Source: Chloroflexota bacterium
GTDB taxonomy: Bacteria; Chloroflexota; Anaerolineae; J102
Assembly: GCA_029782215.1 (NCBI GenBank)
Contig: JAKOVD010000029.1
Span: 1 to 35,049 of the forward strand
Length of the DNA: 35,049 nt
Direction of reading: 5' to 3'
The position numbers and the translations under genes are program-made. This document shows positions 25,375 through 33,552 of the stretch, in pieces; the stretch's first letter is position 1; every line of letters begins with the position of its first letter. A model generated the notes under the pieces. That model was given only the letters and a program-made list of their open reading frames with translations. It was not told where the DNA came from and did no database searches.

Positions 25375-25391
25375 CAGGAGCAGCGATTGCG

Positions 25392-27803
25392 TCAGTTGCG
25401 CTCCCGCTTGTTCAGGGTACTGCAGCAGCCTCTCCCCTCAACCAGTGCGGCCGCTTCTGCATGGGAGCGGATGAGAAGCGGTCGTCGCGTCTCGATGACC
25501 GTGGAGGACAGACCGGGACCGATCGGCGCCTCCCAATAGTCGATTCTTCTACCGTTGTCCACCTCATAGACGAAGCGCAGAACCTGCCGCACCCGGTCAT
25601 GAAGGCAAATAAGAACGGCATTCGCGGCAAAGATGGCGGTGACTTTGTCCCCCACCAGGTCAACAATGGCCCCGAACTCAAGCTGCGATGCCAGCGCCTG
25701 CTGGATATCGTTGATAATGGCAAGCTCGTTGTTGCGCTCAGCCAGGCTGCGGTTGGCGGCCTGCAGCTCGCCCGTGGACTGCTCAAGCTCGGCCGTGCGC
25801 AGAGCCACCCTCTGCTCGAGCGTGGCGGACCAATCGGCGTTGTCCAGGGCGACTGCCGACTGGTTGGCCAACACCCCCAGCAGTTCGAGGTCCTCGACTT
25901 CAAAGCGGCCAAAGCAGCCGCTGACATCGCAGTAGACGATTCCCACCAGCCGGCCCAGGCTGATCAGCGGCGCCGCCATGACGCTGCGCTGTTCCAGCAA
26001 AGGACCCTCGGCGTTGAGAGGGCGCACGATGCCCTGCCTGTGCATGGCCGCTTCGTCCAGCCAGGGCCGGATCTCATCCAGGAATGCGGCCTCGTCCGCA
26101 GGCGGTTCAACCGCGCCGCTCAAGGCCGGAACGGGCGCCGACGGCAGCAGCACGCGCGCTGGCCGCCTGTTCCCGTCAGGATCGATCAGGATGAGGGCGA
26201 TCCGCTCTGCTCCGGTCAATTCGGCGACCTCGTCGACGATCTGATGGGGCAGACGTTTGGGATCGCGTTGGGAACTCAGCCGCACCCCCACCTCCAGCAA
26301 TCGCCGCACGACATCGCCCAGGCGACCGGGGCGCTGCACCAGGCCGGCATAAGCCGCCAGGTCTTCTGGTTTCGCCCATTCCGGCGCCCAGCGCAGCCAC
26401 TCACGCACCAGCGAGCGGCGAACCTGCACCCGGTGCAGGTAGCCCCGCCGCAGTCCGGCATCTCCCAGGCCGTCGACCTGGACGAGCAGCGCCTGAAAGC
26501 CCAAGTCCAGGACACGCCACCGCTCATCTGTAAGGGTGGCGCTCGGTTCGGGCGCAATGGGCGCCATGGCCCGGTAGCAGATCCAACACAATTCGTCGAG
26601 CGGATACTCCGAGCCACCCTGGTCGCCTGGGGGAATCAGCCCCAGCGCCCTCACCACGAGATCTCTGGCGGCGTCGCCTTCCCCGTTCATCCGCCGTGCC
26701 GCCGCGTTGTGCGCCAGCCAGTTGGTCTTGAGAGGTTGGCTTCCGAGAGTCGTCGGGTCAGCAACGCCAAGAAGGTCCAGGGCCTGCTGCACCTTCCCGC
26801 TGTAGAGCAGCACCTGCGCCTTGCTGATCAGCAGTTGGGGTCGCATGAAGTGGTTGCCGCTCTCCTCTGCCACGACAAGGGCCTGCTCCAGGCAGGAAAG
26901 CGCCGCCGGGAGGTCGCCGGTCTCGATGAAAACCTGCGCCAGGTACTGCAAGGAAAAGAGCCTTTGCGTCTCCATGTGCGTCGATGCGGTGGTGTCCAAC
27001 GACCGCCGGACGCCCTCGACCGCCCGCTCATACAGTCCAAACATGACGAGCCAGCCGCTGAGGTTGGCAAGCACCACCATTTGCTCGGTGCGATTGCCAG
27101 ACTCAGTAGCCGCGGCCAGCGCCTGCTCCATCAGTAGTCCCCGCCGGGCCAGGTCGGGTGCAGCCAACGCCTGCAGCTCCAGTCCCAGGATCTCCCACTC
27201 ACGCCAGCCCTGCGCCCGCGCCAACCCGTAGCCGAGCTCGGCGTCACGTGCGGCCTGCTTGACCTCACCCGCGCGCAGCGCCAGGTAGCCTCGAAGGATC
27301 GCGGTCGCGGCCCGGCCAAGTGCATCGGCCTCTGTCCACAGCCCCTCCAGCGCGATGATGGCTTCCCGTGCCGCTTTCAGATCCCCCATCTCCACCTGGA
27401 TGAAGCCCAGGGCGCACAGCGCCTGCACTTCCAGATCGCTTCGGCGCGCATGCTGGGCGGCCTGAACCGCCTGGTGGCCCAACACCAGGCCGCGCTCGAG
27501 TTCGCCGGAGGAGCGCAGCCGTAGGGTCAGCTCGGCCAACGCCGCCGCCCTCACTGCCTCATCGCCGGCATCCGCCGCGGCCTCGGCTAGCCGGGTCAGC
27601 TCGCCGTCCAGTCCCGCATAGTCGCCCAGCATGGCGCGGCTGTAGGAACGTGCCAGCGCCATCGCACAGGACTGCTCCCAGGGCACGTCAGGCTGGGCGA
27701 GGGCCTCGGTATAGAGCTCGATAGCCTGCTCGTGCAAGGCGCTTACCCGCGCCCGGCCCGCGGCCTCCTGCAGTTCCGGCCAGGTGGAAACAAATGTGGT
27801 CAC
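25392..27803 (-). CDS. 5' part of the frameshifted sensor kinase: TPR-like, GAF, coiled coil, partial GAF
   Basis: This frame (803 residues) begins with about 430 residues of helical TPR-like repeats (for example ALSCLEQALVVAEESGN and GDLPAALSC), similar to sensory TPR scaffolds. A GAF domain follows (about 490-650, with SVMAAPLISLGRLVGIVYCD), then a coiled coil (LRTAELEQSTGELQAANRSL), then the first half of a second GAF ending RRPLLIRSHAEAAALVE. The last residues are out-of-frame sequence, and the missing half of that GAF is at the start of the next reading. The start is GTG 27803 with GAGAG upstream, or GTG 27827 without one. It lies 98 bp after the MarR gene on the same strand. Confidence 0.82.
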   Translation of the reverse strand: MTTFVSTWPELQEAAGRARVSALHEQAIELYTEALAQPDVPWEQSCAMALARSYSRAMLGDYAGLDGELTRLAEAAADAGDEAVRAAALAELTLRLRSSGELERGLVLGHQAVQAAQHARRSDLEVQALCALGFIQVEMGDLKAAREAIIALEGLWTEADALGRAATAILRGYLALRAGEVKQAARDAELGYGLARAQGWREWEILGLELQALAAPDLARRGLLMEQALAAATESGNRTEQMVVLANLSGWLVMFGLYERAVEGVRRSLDTTASTHMETQRLFSLQYLAQVFIETGDLPAALSCLEQALVVAEESGNHFMRPQLLISKAQVLLYSGKVQQALDLLGVADPTTLGSQPLKTNWLAHNAAARRMNGEGDAARDLVVRALGLIPPGDQGGSEYPLDELCWICYRAMAPIAPEPSATLTDERWRVLDLGFQALLVQVDGLGDAGLRRGYLHRVQVRRSLVREWLRWAPEWAKPEDLAAYAGLVQRPGRLGDVVRRLLEVGVRLSSQRDPKRLPHQIVDEVAELTGAERIALILIDPDGNRRPARVLLPSAPVPALSGAVEPPADEAAFLDEIRPWLDEAAMHRQGIVRPLNAEGPLLEQRSVMAAPLISLGRLVGIVYCDVSGCFGRFEVEDLELLGVLANQSAVALDNADWSATLEQRVALRTAELEQSTGELQAANRSLAERNNELAIINDIQQALASQLEFGAIVDLVGDKVTAIFAANAVLICLHDRVRQVLRFVYEVDNGRRIDYWEAPIGPGLSSTVIETRRPLLIRSHAEAAALVEGRGCCSTLNKRERN

Positions 27804-27901
27804 GGATCGGCTCTCGCTCCAACGCACCTTGACGCCAGCCAGGATGTGGCGCCACGGGTGGGCCCTGGCTAGCGCTCGGTATCAGGTGCGCCGGTCGCCT
27901 T

Positions 27902-28390
27902 TTACGAAACCTCCATGAGGCGGGAAAGGGCCGGCAGAGCCGCCTCCATGCAGGCGCACTCCTCGCGATCGAGCTGGGCCAGCTTCCGTCCGAGCGAGGC
28001 CTGGCGTTCCTGATTGTACAAATGGATGACCTGCCGCCCGCGCTCGGTTGGGCTCACCCACACCAACCGCCAATCGCCCTCATCGCGGGTGCGCTCCACG
28101 TAGCCCTGCGCCAACAGACGCTTGACCATCATGGTCACGGTCCCCGGTTTCACAGCCAACTGTGTGGCAAGGTCCTGCATGTTTGCGCGTCCCTGGTTGA
28201 CAAGGATGCTCATCAACGCCACCTGTCCTGAGGCGCTGCGCAGCTCAGCCAGACTTTGCCATTCGGTGTCGTCACAGGGCGTTTCCGGGACAAAGGAGAG
28301 ATCGGCGCGCAGGCGCCTCAGGAGTCGAGGCAAAACATCGAGCAGTCCCGAGGCAACGTCTGCGGTCGAAAGTTCTGGATACTGTGTCAT
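27902..28390 (-). CDS. MarR-family transcriptional regulator
   Basis: The 162-residue protein has a winged helix-turn-helix with MQDLATQLAVKPGTVTMMVKR as recognition region and ERTRDEGDWRLVWVSPTERG as the wing, flanked by dimerisation helices. The wing Asp and Arg in DWRLV follow the MarR pattern. Members repress efflux, stress or catabolic genes and release DNA on ligand or oxidant binding. ATG 28390 follows GGAGA; the frame is open upstream to 28486 without similarity. It precedes the sensor kinase on the same strand, so it could regulate that gene or share its transcript. Cysteines in the tail (EECACMEAALP) might sense oxidants, which is speculative. Confidence 0.88.
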   Translation of the reverse strand: MTQYPELSTADVASGLLDVLPRLLRRLRADLSFVPETPCDDTEWQSLAELRSASGQVALMSILVNQGRANMQDLATQLAVKPGTVTMMVKRLLAQGYVERTRDEGDWRLVWVSPTERGRQVIHLYNQERQASLGRKLAQLDREECACMEAALPALSRLMEVS

Positions 28391-28624
28391 GGTAGTCTCC
28401 AATTCAGGTTCTCCGGCGTGGGGTTTGATCAACGTGGCAGACGATGCGTCAACAGTGTCAGGAGTGGCTACCGAATCGGCCAGCACCTCGGTTGCCAGCC
28501 ACGGCTGAGGTCAGTGTGCGACAGATTCAATTCGGGTGTATCACGGCTTGCGAGAGATGCATCCAGCCAGCCACGTTCTGACGCCATCCAAGTGTGGCTT
28601 CAGTTCGCGTCAAACAGGCTCTAC
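28391..28624. other. MarR upstream region
   Basis: No gene is supported. The interval separates the MarR start from the left end of the IS630 element. I see no clear operator palindrome or strong promoter hexamers in it. Any MarR autoregulatory site here is unrecognised. Confidence 0.4.
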
Positions 28625-29843
28625 TAAACCAATCGCAGAGTGAAACCTGCAGAACGACCATGATAAACTGTCGGCGAAACCACGACGCCACGAGGTTGCT
28701 CGATGAACGATATGGTCGCGCTGCTGGAACGCTGGCAGTTGGATATCAAGGCCGTGCGGGAGCGGATGTACAGCGCCCCGACGCCGCGGGAGCGGGAACG
28801 CTGGCATGCGATGTGGCTGTTAAGCCGGGGCTGGACAGCCAACCAGGTAGCCGAAGCGCTGGAGCGGGATGCCCACACCATCGGCGCCTGGGTGGAGGAC
28901 CTGCGGGAGAAAGGACCGAGTGGACTGACCTTCGAGCAGACGGGTGGGTCCCCCCCGTCCTCGATGCGGCGCAAAAAGCGGCGCTGAAGGCGGCGGTGCA
29001 AGGGTCGCCGCGTGCGGTGGGCATTGATGTGGCGAAGTGGACGTGGAAGGTGGTGCGGCAGTTCGTGGCTGAGCGTTTTGGTCGGGAACTGAGCAGTCGG
29101 AGTTGCCTGAATTACCTGCACCGTCTGGGGTTCGTGCGCAAGCGACCAAAGAAGCGGCTGCTGAAAGCCAATAACGAGAAGCGGAAGGCGTTTGTAGGCG
29201 TTTATGCCGGTTTGCGAGCCGAAGCTGAGGCGAAAGGGGCCAGAATCCTCTTCGTCGACGAAGCGCACTTCCGGGCCGATGTCGACCTGCGGGCACAGTG
29301 GGTGCTGCGTGGCCAGCCGGCGTTGGTGGAGACGACCAGCCCCCGGCGAGGCGAAAAGGCCAGCTACTACTCTGCTGTCTGTCTCGAGACCGGTGAGGTC
29401 GATGCCATGACGGTGCTGGGCAACACGAAGGCCGAAACCTCGGTGGCTTTCCTCAAACAGCTGCGTGCCAAGTACACCGAGCCGTTGATCATCATCTAGG
29501 ACAACGGCCCGGCTCACCATGGACCTGAGATTCGAGCCTACCTTTCCACGCCCGGCCTCAATATCCGGTTGGTGGCCTTGCCTGGTCACAGCCCCGACTT
29601 CAATTCCGACGAGGCGATCTGGCAGTGGGTCCGTGAGGAGGCCACCGCTAACACCTGCTTCGGCACCGCCGAGAGGGTACGTGAGCGAGTCGATGCCTTC
29701 TTCGTCACGTTGGTCGAACGTACGACCGAAGTCAAGCAGCGCTGCCGCAGGGCTCTGCAAGCCCGGGCAGATGCCCTTGCTACCGCAACAAATCAGGTGT
29801 GCGTCGAAATGAACCATGTAGATCTCACCTTGCGATCAGTTTA
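28625..29843 (+). mobile_element. IS630-family insertion sequence, complete but inactivated
   Basis: Imperfect terminal inverted repeats of about 20 bp are visible: the left end reads TAAACCAATCGCAGAGTGA, and the reverse complement of the right end reads TAAACTGATCGCAAGGTGA. Both ends are bounded by TA (28625-28626 and 29842-29843), the target duplication typical of IS630/Tc1-mariner. The length, about 1.2 kb, is normal. The transposase inside carries a frame break and an amber codon, so the copy cannot move by itself. It sits next to an IS110 remnant. Confidence 0.8.
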
Positions 29844-29844
29844 G
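28703..29844 (+). pseudogene. IS630 transposase, frame-broken and with internal stop
   Basis: The N-terminal helix-turn-helix part (28703 to about 28950) contains NQVAEALERDAHTIGAWVEDL. At a run of seven C residues (28950-28956) the reading shifts by one base into the catalytic part, PVLDAAQKAALKAAV onward. The DDE residues are in LFVDEAHFRAD, DNGPAHHG and SPDFNSDEAIW. A TAG at 29497-29499 replaces the Trp of the usual WDN motif. A -1 ribosomal slip on the C7 run could join the two parts, as happens in some insertion sequences, but the amber codon would still stop synthesis. The final stop uses the TA of the target duplication. Confidence 0.82.
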
Positions 29845-29937
29845 GATTCGGAAGTGCAACCATCATCAACGAAACCGCAGACATCGCCGCCGGACCACAC
29901 AAGTTCGGAAGTAGACTGGATGGGAGCGTTGGGTGGT

Positions 29938-30090
29938 CTGCGCGCTGATTCGCCCTTGCGTCATTTCTATCAGCGCCTTGTCGGTCGCGGCAAAGCCAAA
30001 CCTCTCGCCCTGGTCGCCGCTGCACGCAAGATACTGGTCTCGGCCTGGGCTGTCTTCACTACTGGCATTCCTTTCGACCCAGCTCGCTGT
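29938..30090 (+). pseudogene. IS110/IS116/IS902-family transposase, C-terminal remnant
   Basis: The residues LRHFYQRLVGRGKAKPLALV, continuing VAAARKILVSAWAVF and GIPFDPAR, match the C-terminal end of IS110-type transposases (Transposase_20 domain). About 50 residues remain and the rest of the gene is absent. The remnant starts about 95 bp right of the IS630 end, so the IS630 insertion or later deletions may have removed the 5' part. Confidence 0.7.
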
Positions 30091-30150
30091 CAATTCACTC
30101 CGCCAAGCGCAGTTTGACACGAATGAGAGAATCTACGGACCGGAACGACT

Positions 30151-30240
30151 GCAGGCATTGGTTCAAGGAACCATAAGGAAGGGCATTCGCAGAGCAACGA
30201 CTAAAGTCGTTACTGCGAGGCGGATGCAGGCGTTGGTTCA
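30151..30240. repeat. GACTNNAGTC palindrome (copy B) between 15-bp direct repeats
   Basis: GCAGGCATTGGTTCA (30151-30165) and GCAGGCGTTGGTTCA (30226-30240) are direct repeats with one difference. Between them, AACGACTAAAGTCGTT (30196-30211) is a palindrome of the same family as 3030-3080 and 33817-33871. The arrangement could be an insertion scar. Confidence 0.5.
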
Positions 30241-30351
30241 TAGCGGCCTGGTGGCTTGGTCCGAGAGAAGGTTGGACCCGTTGACGCCGGTGGCGACTGT
30301 GCAGGGCGACCAAACCGTTGCTGATTTGGTTGCGGTGGACCGAGGGTAAAA

Positions 30352-30384
30352 AGAAGTCCGGCTTCTGCGAGAAGCCGGACTTCT
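30352..30384 (-). terminator. Second terminator of the cytochrome gene
   Basis: A perfect 15-bp stem (AGAAGTCCGGCTTCT / AGAAGCCGGACTTCT) has a 3-base loop. On the minus strand it is followed by TTTTTA, a good termination signal downstream of the decaheme gene. Confidence 0.75.
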
Positions 30385-30402
30385 GGGTGGGATGCCGGAA
30401 AA

Positions 30403-30432
30403 GAAAACCGGACGCCCATGGGCGTCCGGTTT
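30403..30432 (-). terminator. First terminator of the cytochrome gene
   Basis: A self-complementary stem centred on GCCCATGGGC (30405-30432) is followed on the minus strand by TTTTCTT. It lies about 25 bp after the cytochrome stop codon. With the hairpin at 30352-30384 it makes a tandem pair that insulates this gene. Confidence 0.72.
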
Positions 30433-30457
30433 CTTAGTGTGGGGAGAACTGAGGAGG

Positions 30458-32776
30458 CTAGCTCGGCCGGTGCATGTTGGCGAGGTTCGGCACGTTCACC
30501 TTCTGGCTCATGTCAGTCAGGTTATCGTACAGGACCTGCAGCGTGTACATGGGATTGTGAGCGAAGTTGCCGGGCTCCTTCACCACGTAGTTCAGGTTGA
30601 AGGTGTTCCGCTGCAGACGAGGCGTCCACTTGTTGTAGCCGGTCGTCTCGTCGGGGTCCTTGACGCCGTTGCAGTTGGCATCGACGTAGAAGTACGGGTA
30701 GGCATCCGGAGCGTAGACGATGCAGGTTCCGACCACATCCTTGGCATACAGCTTGATGGCGTCATACAGAGCATCGTTCATGCCCTTGATCTCGTAGTAC
30801 ACGCCTTCGGTGATGTTGCCGTTGCCGTTCCAGTCGGTCGTGTCGGTGGCAAAGCGGATGTTCAGCAGGTCTTCCGCCGATGTCATCGGGCCGTGGCAGG
30901 TCTGGCAGGTGGGCGGGGTGGTCGAATCCCAGCGGACGGCCAGCCGATGCGCGCTGTGGCACTCGGTGCAGGTGTCCTGCGTCGGGACGTGGGACAACTT
31001 GCCTCGGTAGGTGTTGCCAGTGTACTGGTACATGCCCTTGGCGTCATTGCCCCACAGCGTCGCGCCAGCGGCGAGGTAGTGGATGTTCTTGAACCGCAGC
31101 GCCGCATCGACCGTGTCATCCGGCTTGCCGGCTTCCACGAAGTTGACGCTGGTCGTGGACTCGCGGCCCTGGTGGCAGGTCATGCAGATGTTGTCATCCA
31201 CAGCATCGGCGGCGAAGGTGAGGACGGCGCCGCTGGGGAACTGGACCTTGGGCACGGAGTTCCGCGCCCAGTCACCGCCCAGCTCCTTGTGGCAGGTCGT
31301 GCACATGAGGGCGCTGGTGACCGGCTCCTTGATGCTCAGGGCATAGGAGTTGCCGCCCGAAACGGTCACAGGAGGCAGACCGTTGCTGCCCGTGTTGTTG
31401 ACGATCAGGGGCAGCCCGTCGGCGCTGTGGCAGCGGCCGCAGGCCTGCTCCACCTCGCCGTCCAGCGGCGCTTCCGGCGCCGCGGCATCCCAGTCGCGCC
31501 AAGGCATCTGTGCGCTGGCGAAGTGGCCGGGGTCTTCGCGGTGAGCATTGGTCATGTCGATCTGCGGCGTGATCTTGGGGTTGATGTCCATGATCCCGTC
31601 GTACATCAGCTCGATGATGTACTTGCCACCGTGAGCATACGCGCCCGGATCCTTGGACCAGAGCTGGTAGTTGTAGGCCGCCTTGAGGGAGCGATTGGTG
31701 AAGGACTTGTACTGGTTGCCGAAAGTATTCTCGCCGGTGTCGACCTGGCCGTTGCCGTTGGTGTCGTTGAACCAGTAGGGGTAGACGGCGCCGTCATAGA
31801 CGATGGGCTTGCCGGCGACCTGGGCACTGTAGGCCTGGATGGCGGCATAGAGCTTGTTGGCAAGGCCTTCGAGCTCGAAGTACATGCCATCGCGGCGGTT
31901 GCCGTTGCCATCATAGTCCACGCCCGAGCCTTCCATGCGGATCTCGTGAAGCTGGTCCACGCTGGGGTTGGCCGGATCGACGTCCTCGTGGCACTTGGCG
32001 CACTCGTCGTAGCGGAAGGTCAGGGAGTGCTGGTTGTGGCAGCTCTGGCAGGTGTCGTAGTTCTGCACATGCTGGAACCGCACGTCGTACTCCATGCCGG
32101 GGTACTGGTAACCGCCGCCGCCTTCCTTGCCGAACATGGAAATGGCAGCCGTGAAGTAGTGCGGGGCCACGGCGGTCCAAACCAGTTTGTCGCTCGGGGT
32201 ATCGTCGTTGGCGAGAGCGGCCGTGTCAATGGCCGTCTGCACCTGCGGCCCGGAGCTGATGCCCTGGTGGCATTCCATGCAGTTCGACTCCTGGCCGAGG
32301 TTGTTGACGATCAGGCCCGAGTTGAACTTGATGCTCGTCTTGGCATTGGCCAGGTTGTTGTGGCAGGCCATGCACTCGACGGTCTGGCCGATCGGCTGCG
32401 GGGTGACCGATCCGGTTGCAAGAAACTGCTGGTAACCGGAAGTGGTGTGGCACTTGGCGCAGGGTACGGCGACTTGGGGCGGATTGGTGGTGTCCCAGTG
32501 GGTGAACGCCGGCGACGTTTTGTCGGCGTGTCCCGACGATGCCCACGCCAGGGCGAAGGGCACTTCAGGCACGACACCCGTCGAGGTGCAGGGCGATGCC
32601 AGCCGTGGGAAGAACAGCTTGGGGCTGGCGGCGGGCTGCTCCTCTGGTCCCCCCTGGAAGACCCGGTCCGTACAGACAGGCGCCGGGGCAGGAGCGGAAG
32701 CGAGGGCTGTGCCCGCAAAGACGAGCATTGCCAACGCCACCAGAAGCAGGCCCAGTAGCAACGTTTTTCTCTTCAT
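30458..32776 (-). CDS. Secreted decaheme c-type cytochrome with internal duplication
   Basis: The 772-residue protein begins with a Sec signal (MKRKTLLLGLLLVALAMLVF, cleavage near ALASA) and has ten CXXCH haem sites, at 106, 135, 166, 243, 259, 446, 492, 531, 603 and 624. It is two tandem copies of one module. Each has five haems, then a region with DxNGNG, YPY-F and NPxY/AHGGKY-like motifs. Each copy carries EF-hand or dockerin-like loops (DTNGNGQVDTGE at about 338-349; DANCNGVKDPDE at about 699-710). It has no membrane anchor, so it is probably periplasmic or extracellular. ATG 32776 follows GAGGAGG at eight bases; the frame is open further upstream but crosses the promoter. The function, possibly extracellular or anaerobic electron transfer, is inferred. 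Confidence 0.93.
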   Translation of the reverse strand: MKRKTLLLGLLLVALAMLVFAGTALASAPAPAPVCTDRVFQGGPEEQPAASPKLFFPRLASPCTSTGVVPEVPFALAWASSGHADKTSPAFTHWDTTNPPQVAVPCAKCHTTSGYQQFLATGSVTPQPIGQTVECMACHNNLANAKTSIKFNSGLIVNNLGQESNCMECHQGISSGPQVQTAIDTAALANDDTPSDKLVWTAVAPHYFTAAISMFGKEGGGGYQYPGMEYDVRFQHVQNYDTCQSCHNQHSLTFRYDECAKCHEDVDPANPSVDQLHEIRMEGSGVDYDGNGNRRDGMYFELEGLANKLYAAIQAYSAQVAGKPIVYDGAVYPYWFNDTNGNGQVDTGENTFGNQYKSFTNRSLKAAYNYQLWSKDPGAYAHGGKYIIELMYDGIMDINPKITPQIDMTNAHREDPGHFASAQMPWRDWDAAAPEAPLDGEVEQACGRCHSADGLPLIVNNTGSNGLPPVTVSGGNSYALSIKEPVTSALMCTTCHKELGGDWARNSVPKVQFPSGAVLTFAADAVDDNICMTCHQGRESTTSVNFVEAGKPDDTVDAALRFKNIHYLAAGATLWGNDAKGMYQYTGNTYRGKLSHVPTQDTCTECHSAHRLAVRWDSTTPPTCQTCHGPMTSAEDLLNIRFATDTTDWNGNGNITEGVYYEIKGMNDALYDAIKLYAKDVVGTCIVYAPDAYPYFYVDANCNGVKDPDETTGYNKWTPRLQRNTFNLNYVVKEPGNFAHNPMYTLQVLYDNLTDMSQKVNVPNLANMHRPS

Positions 32777-33217
32777 TGAGATTGCCTCCTCGGTCGAACG
32801 ATGCGGTGGGTAAGACGGTGAGAGAGAGATGAGAGTCTGCCGCGCACCCGGCGTGACCCTCCTCAGTGCCACACCGCGTGCGCAAACAAAGCTCCCTTCA
32901 GAGCGATTGCAGTATGATACCACGGTAAGTCAAAATACCATATGATCTAGATCAGGTTAACGCAAGATTAAATGAAGCGGTTCACAAGCCGGGCCGGGGG
33001 CGCAGCCGGGAGCCAAGCCGGGAGAATTGAGGATTGGCAGCTTATCGGTGTGAAGTCATGTTGGCGCGGCCAGCCCGGCCAGAAATGAATTCCCGGGCTG
33101 ATACGCCGGAACCTGCTCCAGCACGTCCCTTTCCGGTCGCGACTCGCTTCAGCCGGTTTCCCCCATCAGCCGCCAAATTCAATCGGCAGCAGCCCCAAAG
33201 ACAAGACCCTGAGCCCG
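32777..33217. other. Cytochrome upstream region
   Basis: No gene is supported in these 440 bases. The left part is the leader and promoter of the cytochrome gene, with an AT-rich island at about 32910-32975. The rest (33000-33217) contains GCCGGG-rich sequence with no recognisable element. Confidence 0.6.
32914..32955 (-). promoter_or_regulatory. FNR/CRP-family box and class II extended -10 promoter for the decaheme cytochrome
   Basis: The perfect palindrome TGATCTAGATCA (32943-32954) fits the FNR core TTGAT-N4-ATCAA with one mismatch at each outer end. On the minus strand an extended -10 element, TGG-TATCAT, occupies 32922-32914, predicting +1 at 32907. The box centre is then at -41.5, the class II activator position. 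No good -35 is needed in this geometry. The leader to the ATG would be about 130 bases. Confidence 0.6.
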
Positions 33218-33541
33218 CTAGGCGAGTACGGGGCATTCAGGCATGAAACGCCTTAGGCGCCGCGCGATAATCGCGTCTACATGATCGGGCCAGTCGTGGA
33301 GAACGGTCGGATCAATGTCCGCCCCTGTCGGCCAGACAAGGGTACCTAGGTCATGGTCAAGCCGAACCTGCCCGAAGAGCTGCGGATCACGAAGAGGTGC
33401 GAAGAGCGGGCCAAAGAGAATAGGCTCGAAATCGATCTCCCGCTCTAGACCATCATCAAACCGTACTCGGAGGACAAAATTGCCGATGAACTCGAAACCC
33501 GTGACGTCATGCAGGACGCTCTCAGCCGTCGATGAGCTCAT
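33218..33541 (-). CDS. DUF2442 domain protein
   Basis: The 107-residue product matches DUF2442: VTGFEFIGNFVLRVRFDDG, IDFEPILFGPLFAPLRDP and a C-terminal WPTGADIDPTVLHDWPD are characteristic. These small proteins are usually paired with a DUF4160 protein, a two-gene arrangement resembling toxin-antitoxin modules, though the biochemistry is unproven. Here the preceding DUF4160 gene is degenerate, 11 bp upstream. ATG 33541 lacks a strong ribosome-binding site, consistent with former coupling. Confidence 0.8.
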   Translation of the reverse strand: MSSSTAESVLHDVTGFEFIGNFVLRVRFDDGLEREIDFEPILFGPLFAPLRDPQLFGQVRLDHDLGTLVWPTGADIDPTVLHDWPDHVDAIIARRLRRFMPECPVLA

Positions 33542-33552
33542 AGTCCTACTCC

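Larger units (their letters stand above)
29845..30457. other. Transposon-derived spacer
   Basis: This 600-bp stretch holds an IS110 transposase 3' remnant, one copy of the GACTNNAGTC palindrome between short direct repeats, and two terminator hairpins for the cytochrome gene. No intact gene is supported. Confidence 0.6.

Noticed and set aside
25461..27137. Plus-strand open frame opposite the TPR-GAF half of the sensor
   Set aside because: The sense strand encodes recognisable TPR-like and GAF domains that continue into the kinase half.
28703..28987. Stand-alone small DNA-binding protein
   Set aside because: It is the N-terminal helix-turn-helix part of the broken IS630 transposase, inside the element's inverted repeats.
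30392..32758. Long plus-strand open frame antisense to the cytochrome gene
   Set aside because: Its translation is a Val/Ala/Gly/His/Arg-rich shadow with no family, and the minus strand has a signal peptide and ten CXXCH sites.
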